A stretch of DNA of 64,000 nt. Origin: Minwuia sp. GTDB taxonomy: Bacteria; Pseudomonadota; Alphaproteobacteria; Minwuiales; Minwuiaceae. The DNA is taken from contig JARGPL010000027.1 of assembly GCA_029210175.1 (NCBI GenBank), forward strand, positions 62,001 through 126,000, read 5' to 3'. This document shows, one piece after another, positions 9,247-17,129 of the stretch (position 1 is its first letter; each line of letters starts with the position of its first letter). A model generated the notes under the pieces. That model was not told the DNA's origin and did not search any database. It saw nothing but the letters and a program-made list of their open reading frames with translations. The position numbers and the translations under genes are program-made.

Positions 9247-10389
9247 TTACCCGGTCAGTGCAGCAACAAGACTCTGGTGATAGTGGATCAGCGCCGGTTC
9301 GTTGCGGCCATAGATGACGGCGTCATGCGCGCCCGCCCCATGTCCGGTCTGGATGTGTTCGCTGAGCGGAAAATCCTCGCCATCAACCGTCCGAATGGCG
9401 AGGTCGATGTTCTTCTCGTAGAAGGCGCGGGCCTTTTCGGCCTCGACGGCTTCCGGTGTGAAGACCGAAACCTGGACCCGGGATGCGCCTGGTACGCCAT
9501 CGGCGGGATAGCTGCGCCACATCTCCACATGACCGGCCTGAACCACCAGTGTCACATTGGGAAAGAACGTGTAGATCATCGCCGTCTCGGGCACCAGGTG
9601 CCAGTCGGACTCCGGCTTGTCGCGCAGGTTCGCGATCCGCTGGCGCGGCAGGGTGAGACGGGAATGCGGCCCGAAATGATCGAAGACCATCAGGTTGGAA
9701 TGAAAGATCGACCCCACCGAGTTCCGATGCAGGTACTGCAGGTGATAGCCTTCCATGAAGGTTTCCGGACACAGCTTCCAGTTCATCTGCCGCTCGATCG
9801 TCAGGCTGCGGTAATGGTGGAAAGTGTCGAAGTCGTAGGTTGAGACGTCATCCTCCAGCCCCGCCAGATGCTGATCCACATCAATCGCAGCACCGCCACC
9901 GGGGCGCACGAAGATCAGGCCATGCCTTTCCGCCGCCGGGACCTCGAACAGCCCGTTCTCCGCCTTGCAGATGCCATCGAAGCTGTCCGCATCGGGCACG
10001 GCCTTCAGGGCGCCATCCAGACCATAGGTCCAGGCGTGATACGGGCAGGTGAAACGGCGCGCGTTGCCTGCACCGGTCGCGACCGGGGCGGCCCTGTGGC
10101 GGCAGATATTGTGGTAGGCGCGAACGCCACCTTCACGGTCGCGAACCAGCAGGATGGACAGCCCGTCCACGTCCTCCACCACGTAATCACCCGGATTGGC
10201 GATGCGGGCACTCAGGCCCAGCAGCAGCGGCGTTTCGCGAAACAGCACCTGGCGTTCGCGTGAAAACTGTTCGGCGCAGGTATAGCGCGTGATCGGATTG
10301 TGCTGAATCGTGTCGGCATAGCTGGTTGTGCCCGCATCGATATGACCGAACAGGCGATGGATCATTGCCACCTGGGCATCCTGGTGCAT
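9247..10389 (-). CDS. Rieske non-heme iron oxygenase, alpha subunit (second of tandem pair)
   Basis: A 380-residue ring-hydroxylating-type oxygenase large subunit. The Rieske [2Fe-2S] ligands are Cys96/His98 (CRHR) and Cys115/His118 (CPYH). The mononuclear iron site shows MEGYHLQYLH with His215 and His220. The residue that bridges the Rieske and iron sites, Asp in naphthalene dioxygenase, is Glu212 here, as in carnitine monooxygenase CntA and the glycine-betaine demethylase type. It begins eight bases after the stop of the paralogous oxygenase gene (10398-11555). The start at 10389 is kept because the N termini of the two paralogues then align residue for residue. No ferredoxin or reductase gene is adjacent. 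Confidence 0.9.
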   Translation of the reverse strand: MHQDAQVAMIHRLFGHIDAGTTSYADTIQHNPITRYTCAEQFSRERQVLFRETPLLLGLSARIANPGDYVVEDVDGLSILLVRDREGGVRAYHNICRHRAAPVATGAGNARRFTCPYHAWTYGLDGALKAVPDADSFDGICKAENGLFEVPAAERHGLIFVRPGGGAAIDVDQHLAGLEDDVSTYDFDTFHHYRSLTIERQMNWKLCPETFMEGYHLQYLHRNSVGSIFHSNLMVFDHFGPHSRLTLPRQRIANLRDKPESDWHLVPETAMIYTFFPNVTLVVQAGHVEMWRSYPADGVPGASRVQVSVFTPEAVEAEKARAFYEKNIDLAIRTVDGEDFPLSEHIQTGHGAGAHDAVIYGRNEPALIHYHQSLVAALTG

Positions 10390-10397
10390 GTCTGGTC

Positions 10398-11555
10398 TCA
10401 GACTGTTTCGTTGAGGCCGAGATGCGACCGGATATGGGCGTGATAATGCGTCATGGCGGGTTCATTGCGGCCATAGACAGTATGATCCTGCGTCCCGCTT
10501 TCCGCATTCTTCTGGATGATCCGGCCCAGTTCGAAATCTTCCGATTCCACGGTCCGGATCGCCAGATCCATGTTCTTCTGCCAGAAGTTCCGGGCCTTGT
10601 CCGTCGTCGGCTTCTCAGGGACATAGACACTCAGGTCGACAACCGACCAGCCGGGCCGCCCCTGATCCGGCCAGACCCGCCAGAGCTCGAAGTTGGCGGC
10701 ACCCTGAATAACTGCCAGACTGGTGGGGAAGAAGCCATAGACCACCGCTGCATGGGCGATCAGATCGCGTTCATCTTCAGGCTGGTCCACCAGTGTCCGA
10801 ATCGTGTTGCGCGGCACGACCATCCGATGATGCTCACCATAGGCGTCGAAGGTGCTTCGGTTGGTCTCCAGATAGGGCGCGATGGTTTCCTTGTGCAGGA
10901 CGCCAATATGGTAACCTTCCAGGAAAGTGTCGATGATCAGTTTCCAGTTCATCGGATGCACCATCCGGTAATTACCGAAATAGTGGTAGTCGCCAAGGCC
11001 CCATTCGGCGAACTCTTCCGACATGGTACCCAGGGGGTTTTCCGGCATCGGTGTGGTGCGGTCCAGCGGCCCCACCCAGATCATGCCGTCCTTTTCCAGC
11101 GCCGGCACTTCGGCCAGACCCAGGTCACTCTTGTCCAGACCGTCAAAGCTGCGCGCGTCAGGAATGCCTTTCAGGCTGCCGTCCAGATTGTAGGTCCAGG
11201 CGTGATAGGGACAGGCAAACATCTTTGCCTTGCCACAGCCCTCCGCCACGGGCGCGCCGCGATGACGGCAGACGTTCAGGAAGGCCCGGACAATGCCATC
11301 GGTGCCCCGCGTGACCAGCAGCGGATTGCCGTCGATGGTCTCCGTCGCGAAATCACCCGGTTCCGCCAGGCGACCGCTCAGGCCAAAGACCAGGGGGCGC
11401 TGGCGGTAGAATATTTCCCGTTCCCGCTGGAACCGCGCCGGGTCCGCATAGGCTGAGAGTTCATTGCGATAGGTTTCCGGCGCATAGGCCGTCTGACCTT
11501 CATCCATGTACTTCAGAAGTCGCCGGATCAATTCGAGTTGACGGTCGCGCCGCAT
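10398..11555 (-). CDS. Rieske non-heme iron oxygenase, alpha subunit (first of tandem pair)
   Basis: A 385-residue paralogue of the following oxygenase. The Rieske ligands fall at the same positions (Cys96, His98, Cys115, His118). The catalytic iron motif is LEGYHIGVLH with His216 and His221, and the bridging acidic residue is Glu213 instead of Asp. A GGGAGG ribosome-binding site precedes ATG 11555, and a 24-bp imperfect palindrome sits immediately upstream (11569-11592), suggesting ligand-controlled expression. Tandem alpha subunits could form a heteromeric enzyme or two enzymes acting in sequence, with electrons from an unlinked reductase. Substrate unknown; quaternary ammonium or aromatic/alicyclic acids are possible. 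Confidence 0.9.
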   Translation of the reverse strand: MRRDRQLELIRRLLKYMDEGQTAYAPETYRNELSAYADPARFQREREIFYRQRPLVFGLSGRLAEPGDFATETIDGNPLLVTRGTDGIVRAFLNVCRHRGAPVAEGCGKAKMFACPYHAWTYNLDGSLKGIPDARSFDGLDKSDLGLAEVPALEKDGMIWVGPLDRTTPMPENPLGTMSEEFAEWGLGDYHYFGNYRMVHPMNWKLIIDTFLEGYHIGVLHKETIAPYLETNRSTFDAYGEHHRMVVPRNTIRTLVDQPEDERDLIAHAAVVYGFFPTSLAVIQGAANFELWRVWPDQGRPGWSVVDLSVYVPEKPTTDKARNFWQKNMDLAIRTVESEDFELGRIIQKNAESGTQDHTVYGRNEPAMTHYHAHIRSHLGLNETV

Positions 11556-11568
11556 GCTTGCCTCCCAT

Positions 11569-11592
11569 AATTGGTAAGCTAGCGTACTAATT
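11569..11592. promoter_or_regulatory. 24-bp palindromic operator candidate before the Rieske pair
   Basis: AATTGGTAAGC-TA-GCGTACTAATT-like dyad: 10 of 12 base pairs are symmetric about 11580/11581. It lies 13 bases upstream of the start codon of the first Rieske gene and next to its GGGAGG ribosome-binding site. A -35-like TTGACC occurs about 20-25 bases further upstream on the minus strand, so a bound repressor would cover the -10/+1 region. The size and central symmetry fit a TetR- or MarR-type regulator. No such regulator gene adjoins it, so the cognate protein is unknown. Confidence 0.5.
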
Positions 11593-11628
11593 CGCTGCCG
11601 TCAGGTCAACAAGACCGTTCGGGAAACA

Positions 11629-11814
11629 TCATCCCCGTACGAGCCAGACCAGCGCGACACCAAGAATGGCCGCACCAAGTCCGATCATGCGGATGCGCTC
11701 CGTTGGCTGGGAGAGGACGATTGCGACTGACCGGCGCATGGCATCGGGGAAGAGCGCGTACAGCGCCCCCTCGATCACCAGCACCAAAGCAAGTGCCACA
11801 AGAAGATCAGCCAT
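11629..11814 (-). CDS. DUF2065 small membrane protein
   Basis: A 61-residue protein made almost entirely of two hydrophobic helices (about residues 3-20 and 43-59) separated by a short basic loop containing PTERIRMIGLG, which is the DUF2065 (YjeT-like) pattern. This family is regularly encoded just downstream of hflK-hflC, as it is here (65 bases after hflC). Its biochemical role is not established; association with the HflKC/FtsH membrane quality-control complex is an inference from gene order. The DegP-type protease gene that often follows in proteobacteria is absent. Confidence 0.8.
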   Translation of the reverse strand: MADLLVALALVLVIEGALYALFPDAMRRSVAIVLSQPTERIRMIGLGAAILGVALVWLVRG

Positions 11815-11879
11815 CTCTCAGAAACCTGTGACCAGGCGCTGAGAAATGGCGTGATTTCATGGCAGGTATGGTCGCCGGA

Positions 11880-12761
11880 TCAGCGGCCACTGCCCTGTAC
11901 AGACCCGATGTCACGGAAATACTTGAAGAAATCCGATTTCGGGTTGAGGACCATGGTCGTGTCCGCACTGCCCAGCGCGGCCCGATAGGCCTGCAGGGAG
12001 CGGTAGAAGGAGTAGAACTCCGGATCGCGGTTGGCGACGTTGTTGAAGATGGCAGCACGCGCGCCGTCGCCTTCACCACGCAGGATCTCCGACTGCTTCT
12101 CAGCCTCGGCGAGCAGGACCGTGCGGTCACGTTCCGCACGGGCCGTGATGCGCCGCGCCTCTTCATCACCCAGCGCGCGTTCCTCACGGGCTTCACGCTG
12201 CCGTTCGGTCTGCATCCGGTTGAAGATGGCGTTCTTGTTGGCTTCCGGCAGATCCGCACGCTTGATGCGCACGTCCACGATCTCGACACCCAGATCACCG
12301 GCTTTCTTGTTCATCTCGTCGGCGATCTTGGCCATCAGGGTTGAACGTTCACCGGAAAGCAGCGTCAGGAATTCCTCCGCACCCAGCACACCACGCATGG
12401 TGGAGATCAGGATCGGTTGCAGCCTGGAGCGGGCCTGACCAGTGGTCCGGACCGCCTGATAGAACTTCAGCGGGTCGGTGATCTTGAAACGGCTGAAGGC
12501 ATCCACGACCATCCGCTTCTGGTCCCTGGTGATCAGTTCCTCAGGCTCGATGTCCAGCGAAAGGATACGCTTCTCGATGGCCACCACGTCCTGCACGAAA
12601 GGAATCTTGAAGTGAAGGCCGGGTTCGGTATCGATCCGCTGCGGCGCGCCAAACTGCAGCACAAGTGCCTGCTGCGTCTGATGCACGGTATAGACCGAGC
12701 TGAAGCCCACGATGCCGAGACCCGCCAGGATGACGGCAATTGCGATGAGACCCTTGTTCAT
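11880..12761 (-). CDS. hflC: HflC, SPFH-domain modulator of FtsH
   Basis: A 293-residue Band-7/SPFH protein with one N-terminal membrane anchor (about 5-25) and a periplasmic SPFH domain beginning YTVHQTQQALVLQFG. A charged coiled-coil region follows (REAREERALGDEEARRI and beyond), then the C-terminal segment typical of HflC. With HflK it builds the large membrane cage around FtsH that limits access of membrane substrates. Its ATG overlaps the last base of the hflK stop codon (TGATG), so the two are made together. Length and order (hflK, hflC, DUF2065) are standard for proteobacteria. Confidence 0.95.
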   Translation of the reverse strand: MNKGLIAIAVILAGLGIVGFSSVYTVHQTQQALVLQFGAPQRIDTEPGLHFKIPFVQDVVAIEKRILSLDIEPEELITRDQKRMVVDAFSRFKITDPLKFYQAVRTTGQARSRLQPILISTMRGVLGAEEFLTLLSGERSTLMAKIADEMNKKAGDLGVEIVDVRIKRADLPEANKNAIFNRMQTERQREAREERALGDEEARRITARAERDRTVLLAEAEKQSEILRGEGDGARAAIFNNVANRDPEFYSFYRSLQAYRAALGSADTTMVLNPKSDFFKYFRDIGSVQGSGR

Positions 12762-13897
12762 CAGTTTGCCTCCTGACTCTTGTTGCGCAACTCATTGAGC
12801 GGCAGATAGGGCACGACCCCCTGCCCGCTATCACCGTCTTCGATGATGATCTTGTTCATGTCGCGCATGACCTCTTCCATCGTCTCCAGATAGAGACGGC
12901 GGCTGGTCACTTCCTTCGACGTCCGCCATTCATTGACGATGGCGGCATAACGGGATGCCTCACCCTCGGCTTCGGCGATCTTCTGTTCCTTGTAGGCCTG
13001 GGCCTCTTCAAGGATCTTCGCCGACTGACCACGGGCTTCCGGAATGATCGAGTTCGCGAAACCCTGCGCCTCGTTCACCTTTCGCGCCCGGTCGGCCTTG
13101 GCCGCCTGCACGTCGCGGAACGCCGCGATGACTTCTGCGGGCGGATCCACCGTCTGCAGCTTCACTTCGCTGATCAGCATGCCCGCGCCATATTCATCCA
13201 GCGTCTGCTGGATGTCTTCCTGCACGGTCTGTTCGATCTCGACCTTCTGCGCTGTCAGCACGTCCTGGATCGGACGGCGACCGATGACTTCACGCATCAC
13301 GCTCTCGGCCACGGCCTTCAGTGTGGCTTCGGGCGATTCGATGTTGAACAGATACTGACCTGCATCACCGATCCGCCAGATCACCGTGAAGTCGATGTCC
13401 ACGATGTTCTCGTCACCCGTCAGCATCAGGCTCTCATCCTTCAGGTCACGACGGCGGTCCGTGCCAACGCGCTGAAAGCCGACATCCAGCTGCTGTACCC
13501 GGGTCACTTCGGGCAGCAGCACGGTCTCGATCGGGGCGGGCAAGTGATAGTTCAGGCCCGGGTCCGTGGTATCGACCCACTCACCGAAGCGCAGAACAAC
13601 ACCCTGCTGGGACGTATCGACCCGGTAGAAACCGCTGGCCAGCCAGATCACCAGGATGAGCAGCAGAACCACCATCACCCCCAGGCGGCCAAAACCGCCG
13701 CCCCCGGGGCTGAAGCGTTTCAGGCGATCCTGACCCTGCTTGATCAGGTCTTCGATATTCGGTCCGGGGCCACCGGCCCCGCCACCGCCGCCTTGACCGC
13801 CGCCGGACGGTCCCTGGCCCCACGGACCACGGTTTCCACCGCCGCCGCCTTGCCATCCACCGCCGCCATTGCCGCCGCTTTGATTATTCCAGGGCAT
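12761..13897 (-). CDS. hflK: HflK, SPFH-domain modulator of FtsH
   Basis: A 378-residue partner of HflC. The first 45 residues are an extreme glycine/asparagine/tryptophan-rich tail (runs such as GGGGWQGGGGG), as is usual for HflK. A membrane helix follows at about 72-91, then the SPFH domain (TSQQGVVLRFGEW onward) and a coiled-coil stretch (EAQAYKEQKIAEAEGEASR). It assembles with HflC around the FtsH protease at the inner membrane. The gene is divergent from mrp, and a possible sigma-32-like promoter on the minus strand lies near 14041-14070. Confidence 0.95.
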   Translation of the reverse strand: MPWNNQSGGNGGGGWQGGGGGNRGPWGQGPSGGGQGGGGGAGGPGPNIEDLIKQGQDRLKRFSPGGGGFGRLGVMVVLLLILVIWLASGFYRVDTSQQGVVLRFGEWVDTTDPGLNYHLPAPIETVLLPEVTRVQQLDVGFQRVGTDRRRDLKDESLMLTGDENIVDIDFTVIWRIGDAGQYLFNIESPEATLKAVAESVMREVIGRRPIQDVLTAQKVEIEQTVQEDIQQTLDEYGAGMLISEVKLQTVDPPAEVIAAFRDVQAAKADRARKVNEAQGFANSIIPEARGQSAKILEEAQAYKEQKIAEAEGEASRYAAIVNEWRTSKEVTSRRLYLETMEEVMRDMNKIIIEDGDSGQGVVPYLPLNELRNKSQEAN

Positions 13898-14040
13898 CTG
13901 TAGTCCCTTGCTTCACGTGTCACAGGATCGAAGAAAATTCTCTGCTGGTCCGCACCCCTTTCAGGGGCATGGTCAGCGCGTTATATGACGTTGTCCCTGT
14001 CGGGGCAAACCCGGTCAGGACAACAATGTTCATAGCGGTC

Positions 14041-14070
14041 ATATCGGTAACAGGGCGGAGTTTTTCAACA
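14041..14070 (-). promoter_or_regulatory. Possible heat-shock (sigma-32-like) promoter for hflK
   Basis: On the minus strand GTTGAA (14069-14064) is followed after 15 bases by ACCGATAT (14048-14041), close to the CTTGAA / CCCCATNT pattern of RpoH promoters with allowed spacing. It would give a leader of about 140 bases for hflK and overlaps the mrp leader on the other strand. Weak evidence: two mismatches in the -10 and one in the -35. Confidence 0.25.
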
Positions 14071-15189
14071 ATGGCGGATATTTCCGAGGCGGATGTGCGA
14101 CGGGCACTGGCGACGGTGGTCGATGGCGACATCGGTCAGGACGTGATTTCGGCGGGCATGATCACCGGTCTGGTGGTGAAAGGCAGCAATGTCGGCTTCG
14201 CGGTAGAGGTTGATCCGGCCAAGGGTGCGGCCAAGGAACCGCTGCGTGCGGCCTGCGAAACCGCCGTGATGGGTCTGGCTGGCGTGACATCTGTCACCGC
14301 CGTGCTGACAGCTCACAATGCGGATCGCGCTGCCACACCACCGCCACAAAAGGCCAGCGGCCCGAAGCCGCCGCAGAAACAGGGCGTCCCGGGGGTAAAG
14401 TCTATCGTCGCGGTAGCTTCCGCCAAAGGTGGCGTCGGCAAATCGACGACCGCCGTCAACCTGGCCGTGGCCCTTTCGAAGCAGGGCAAGAAGGTCGGTC
14501 TGATGGACGCCGACATCTACGGCCCGTCAGTGCCACGCCTGATGGGCCTGTCCGGCAAGCCGCATTCGCCAGATGGAAAGACCATCGATCCGATGACCAA
14601 TCACGGCATCGTCTGCATGTCGATCGGGTTCCTGATCGAAGGCGACACGCCGATGATCTGGCGTGGCCCGATGGTGATGAGTGCGCTGGAACAGCTGTTG
14701 CGCGACGTGAACTGGGGTGAGCTGGACGTGCTGATCGTGGACATGCCGCCGGGCACGGGCGACGCGCAGCTGACCATGGCACAGCGGGTGCCGCTGACAG
14801 GGGCCGTCGTGGTCTCCACGCCACAGGACATTGCCCTGATCGATGCCCGCAAGGGATTGGCCATGTTCCGCAAGGTCGATGTGCCCGTCCTCGGCATCAT
14901 CGAGAACATGAGCTATTTCCTCTGCCCCAGCTGCGGCGAGCGGTCGGAAATCTTTGGTCATGGGGGCGCGCGCGAAACAGCGGCCGAACTGGGCACCGAT
15001 TTCATCGGCGAGATTCCGCTGCACATGTCGATCCGCGAGACGTCCGACGACGGACTGCCCATTGTCTCCTCCGATCCGGACGGGGAGTATTCGATGATCT
15101 ATCGCGGGATCGCCGATACCGTGTCGGCGAAGATCGACGAACAGTTGAGCGGCGGCGGGCGCAAGGGACCGCGCATCGTCATCCAGTAG
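14071..15189 (+). CDS. mrp: Mrp/ApbC-family Fe-S cluster carrier ATPase
   Basis: A 372-residue P-loop ATPase of the Mrp/NBP35 family that binds and delivers Fe-S clusters to apoproteins. An N-terminal MIP18/DUF59-type domain (about 1-85) is joined by a proline-rich linker to the ATPase core, with the deviant Walker A ASAKGGVGKS (about 117-125), DADIYGPS, and VDMPPGTGD. The cluster-binding CxxC is Cys285/Cys288 in LCPSC. The start at 14071 follows GGGCGGAG with normal spacing; an upstream in-frame ATG at 13969 would add an unrelated tail. It is likely housekeeping and may serve the several Fe-S enzymes in the window (SoeAB, Rieske proteins), but this is inference. Confidence 0.93.
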   Translation: MADISEADVRRALATVVDGDIGQDVISAGMITGLVVKGSNVGFAVEVDPAKGAAKEPLRAACETAVMGLAGVTSVTAVLTAHNADRAATPPPQKASGPKPPQKQGVPGVKSIVAVASAKGGVGKSTTAVNLAVALSKQGKKVGLMDADIYGPSVPRLMGLSGKPHSPDGKTIDPMTNHGIVCMSIGFLIEGDTPMIWRGPMVMSALEQLLRDVNWGELDVLIVDMPPGTGDAQLTMAQRVPLTGAVVVSTPQDIALIDARKGLAMFRKVDVPVLGIIENMSYFLCPSCGERSEIFGHGGARETAAELGTDFIGEIPLHMSIRETSDDGLPIVSSDPDGEYSMIYRGIADTVSAKIDEQLSGGGRKGPRIVIQ

Positions 15190-15204
15190 GTTCGGGCAAC
15201 CAGG

Positions 15205-15233
15205 CTCTGGCGCAGGAGTTCCCTGTGCCGGAG
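15205..15233. terminator. Hairpin between convergent mrp and UDP-glucuronate decarboxylase genes
   Basis: A 12-base-pair stem (CTCTGGCGCAGG against CCTGTGCCGGAG, two G-T pairs) with a five-base loop occupies the 51-bp space between two convergent genes. There is no T-run on either side, so it may work as a weak or Rho-assisted terminator or mark an mRNA 3' end. Confidence 0.45.
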
Positions 15234-15240
15234 CGGGCTG

Positions 15241-16215
15241 CTATCGGGCAGCTGCCTGATGTTGAGCCAGCAACGACCTGAAATACGCGATGGTCGGCAC
15301 CAGTCCTTCCGCAAGTGGCTTCGTCGGTGCCCAGCCGAGCAGGTTGCGGGCGCGGGTGATGTCGGGACAGCGCTGCATCGGATCATCGGCAGGCAGCGGT
15401 TCGCGCACCAGCTTCGATCCGGTATCCGTCAGGGCCAGGACCTTTTCTGCCAGTTCCAGGATGGAGAACTCCCCCGGATTGCCGATGTTGATCGGTCCGG
15501 TGACGCTGTCGTCGCTTTCCATCAGCCGAACCAGGCCATCGACCAGATCATCGACATAGCAGAATGACCGGGTCTGGCTGCCGTCACCGTAGATGGTGAT
15601 CGGGGTGCCGTTCAGGGCCTGCCAGATGAAATTCGACACGACACGCCCGTCCTTCGGGTGCATCCGCGGTCCATAGGTGTTGAAGATGCGCGCCACCTTG
15701 ATCGCGAGACCGTGCTGGCGGTGGTAGTCGAAGAACAGGGTCTCGGCGCAGCGCTTGCCCTCGTCATAGCAGGACCGGACCCCGATGGGGTTCACGTGAC
15801 CCCAGTATTCTTCGGTCTGCGGGTGCTGATGCGGGTCGCCATAAACCTCGCTTGTGGATGCCTGCAGGATCCTGCACCCCAGCCGCTTCGCCAAACCCAG
15901 CATGTTGATCGCACCATGCACCGATGTCTTGGTCGTCTGCACGGGGTCGTGCTGATAATGCACGGGGGACGCTGGACAGGCGAGATTGTAGATCTCGTCG
16001 ACTTCCACATACAGCGGGAAGGTCACATCATGGCGCATGAATTCGAAACGCGGGTGATTGTGCAGATGTTCGATGTTGCGCTTCGTGCCCGTGAACAGAT
16101 TGTCTGCACACAGCACTTCATGCCCCTGGCCCAGCAGGCGGTCACACAGGTGCGAACCGACGAAACCGGCGCCGCCGGTGACCAGGATGCGCTTGCGGCT
16201 GTCATAGAGCCTCAT
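15241..16215 (-). CDS. NAD-dependent epimerase/dehydratase, UDP-glucuronate decarboxylase-like
   Basis: A 324-residue extended short-chain dehydrogenase of the UDP-xylose synthase type, converting UDP-glucuronate to UDP-xylose for surface polysaccharides. The nucleotide-binding motif is [12 protein letters not shown] (13-24) and the catalytic Tyr150/Lys154 lie in SCYDEGKR. Family-typical segments are [23 protein letters not shown] and [13 protein letters not shown] 16215 is preferred, with AAGGAAAC upstream, over a start at 16329 that would add an unrelated 38-residue tail. No glycosyltransferase cluster adjoins it; the divergent neighbour is an orphan membrane protein. Confidence 0.9.
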   Translation of the reverse strand: MRLYDSRKRILVTGGAGFVGSHLCDRLLGQGHEVLCADNLFTGTKRNIEHLHNHPRFEFMRHDVTFPLYVEVDEIYNLACPASPVHYQHDPVQTTKTSVHGAINMLGLAKRLGCRILQASTSEVYGDPHQHPQTEEYWGHVNPIGVRSCYDEGKRCAETLFFDYHRQHGLAIKVARIFNTYGPRMHPKDGRVVSNFIWQALNGTPITIYGDGSQTRSFCYVDDLVDGLVRLMESDDSVTGPINIGNPGEFSILELAEKVLALTDTGSKLVREPLPADDPMQRCPDITRARNLLGWAPTKPLAEGLVPTIAYFRSLLAQHQAAAR

Positions 16216-16425
16216 GACGGTTATGTTTCCTTGACCTTGGATCGGTTCATGCCCGACCGGTGATAGCGACCCTGATGCCAGTTTATGGCGCGCGCCACAA
16301 TGGGGGACAGACGTAGCGGCGCGGCACATCTGCGCCAGACGTCACCCCCCTTCCACCCGTCGCCGGATGTGGTAGACAGCGAACTGAGCGAGATCGGCAA
16401 GGACACGACAGGAACAGTATCGAAG

Positions 16426-17106
16426 ATGGGTGCCACTGCAAACGACCGCCCGGCCAGGTCCGGAAGCATCCTGCGTCGGCTGGCTGTCCCGATCTTCCTG
16501 TCGCTGGTCATCGCGGTCTTCGGCACCACCGCATATCGCGCGCTGCCGGATCTTCCGATCCTGACCAGGCCGGAGGTCGAGGGCATGCCGTTTCGTCGCA
16601 TGTTTTCGACGGCCCTCTATGACGACCACGCAATCGCCGCACGCTACGACACGGCAATCACCGATCCGATCTTCATGAGCAGGCTGAGCCATCTGCTGGC
16701 GGTCGAACGCATGGCCAGACGATCCTTGGCACAGCGCCCCATCGGCAGCCGGTTCTGGTATCACAGGTCTGCCGCCGCACACCGTTCGGGGCGTGCCTCC
16801 GACGCCCGAACCCATGGATTGCGCGCATTGAGCGACGGGCCCTTCTCGCGCACATACGCCGCGGATCGGGTGGCCATCGCCGTGCGGTACTGGGACGACC
16901 TGACAGAAGCCGAGCGAGACAGGGCCTACGCCTACATGCGCAAGATGGTCTATTACACGGACAGCATTCTCGTGGCACAGGCGGCAGAAGATCAGCCGGG
17001 CGTCGAGGACCACCTCTGGACTGCAGTCGCCGGCGACGAGAACCTGGAAATACGGTTGGGTGTCAGGCTCCGAAACGGCAAACGCCATCTGTTTCGCCAA
17101 CGGTAG
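16426..17106 (+). CDS. Hypothetical single-pass membrane protein
   Basis: A 226-residue protein I do not recognise. It has a short basic cytoplasmic N terminus, one hydrophobic helix (about 15-35, RRLAVPIFLSLVIAVFGTTAYRALP) and then an Arg/Ala-rich, mostly helical, probably periplasmic region with a possible TPR-like segment (SRFWYHRSAAAHRSGRASDA). The start at 16426 is a choice; an in-frame ATG at 16285 would add 47 residues of low-complexity sequence. It is divergent from the UDP-glucuronate decarboxylase gene and convergent with hyuB, so a role as a polysaccharide assembly helper is possible but unsupported by motifs. Confidence 0.55.
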   Translation: MGATANDRPARSGSILRRLAVPIFLSLVIAVFGTTAYRALPDLPILTRPEVEGMPFRRMFSTALYDDHAIAARYDTAITDPIFMSRLSHLLAVERMARRSLAQRPIGSRFWYHRSAAAHRSGRASDARTHGLRALSDGPFSRTYAADRVAIAVRYWDDLTEAERDRAYAYMRKMVYYTDSILVAQAAEDQPGVEDHLWTAVAGDENLEIRLGVRLRNGKRHLFRQR

Positions 17107-17129
17107 AATCGCAGCGACACAGCTGTTTC

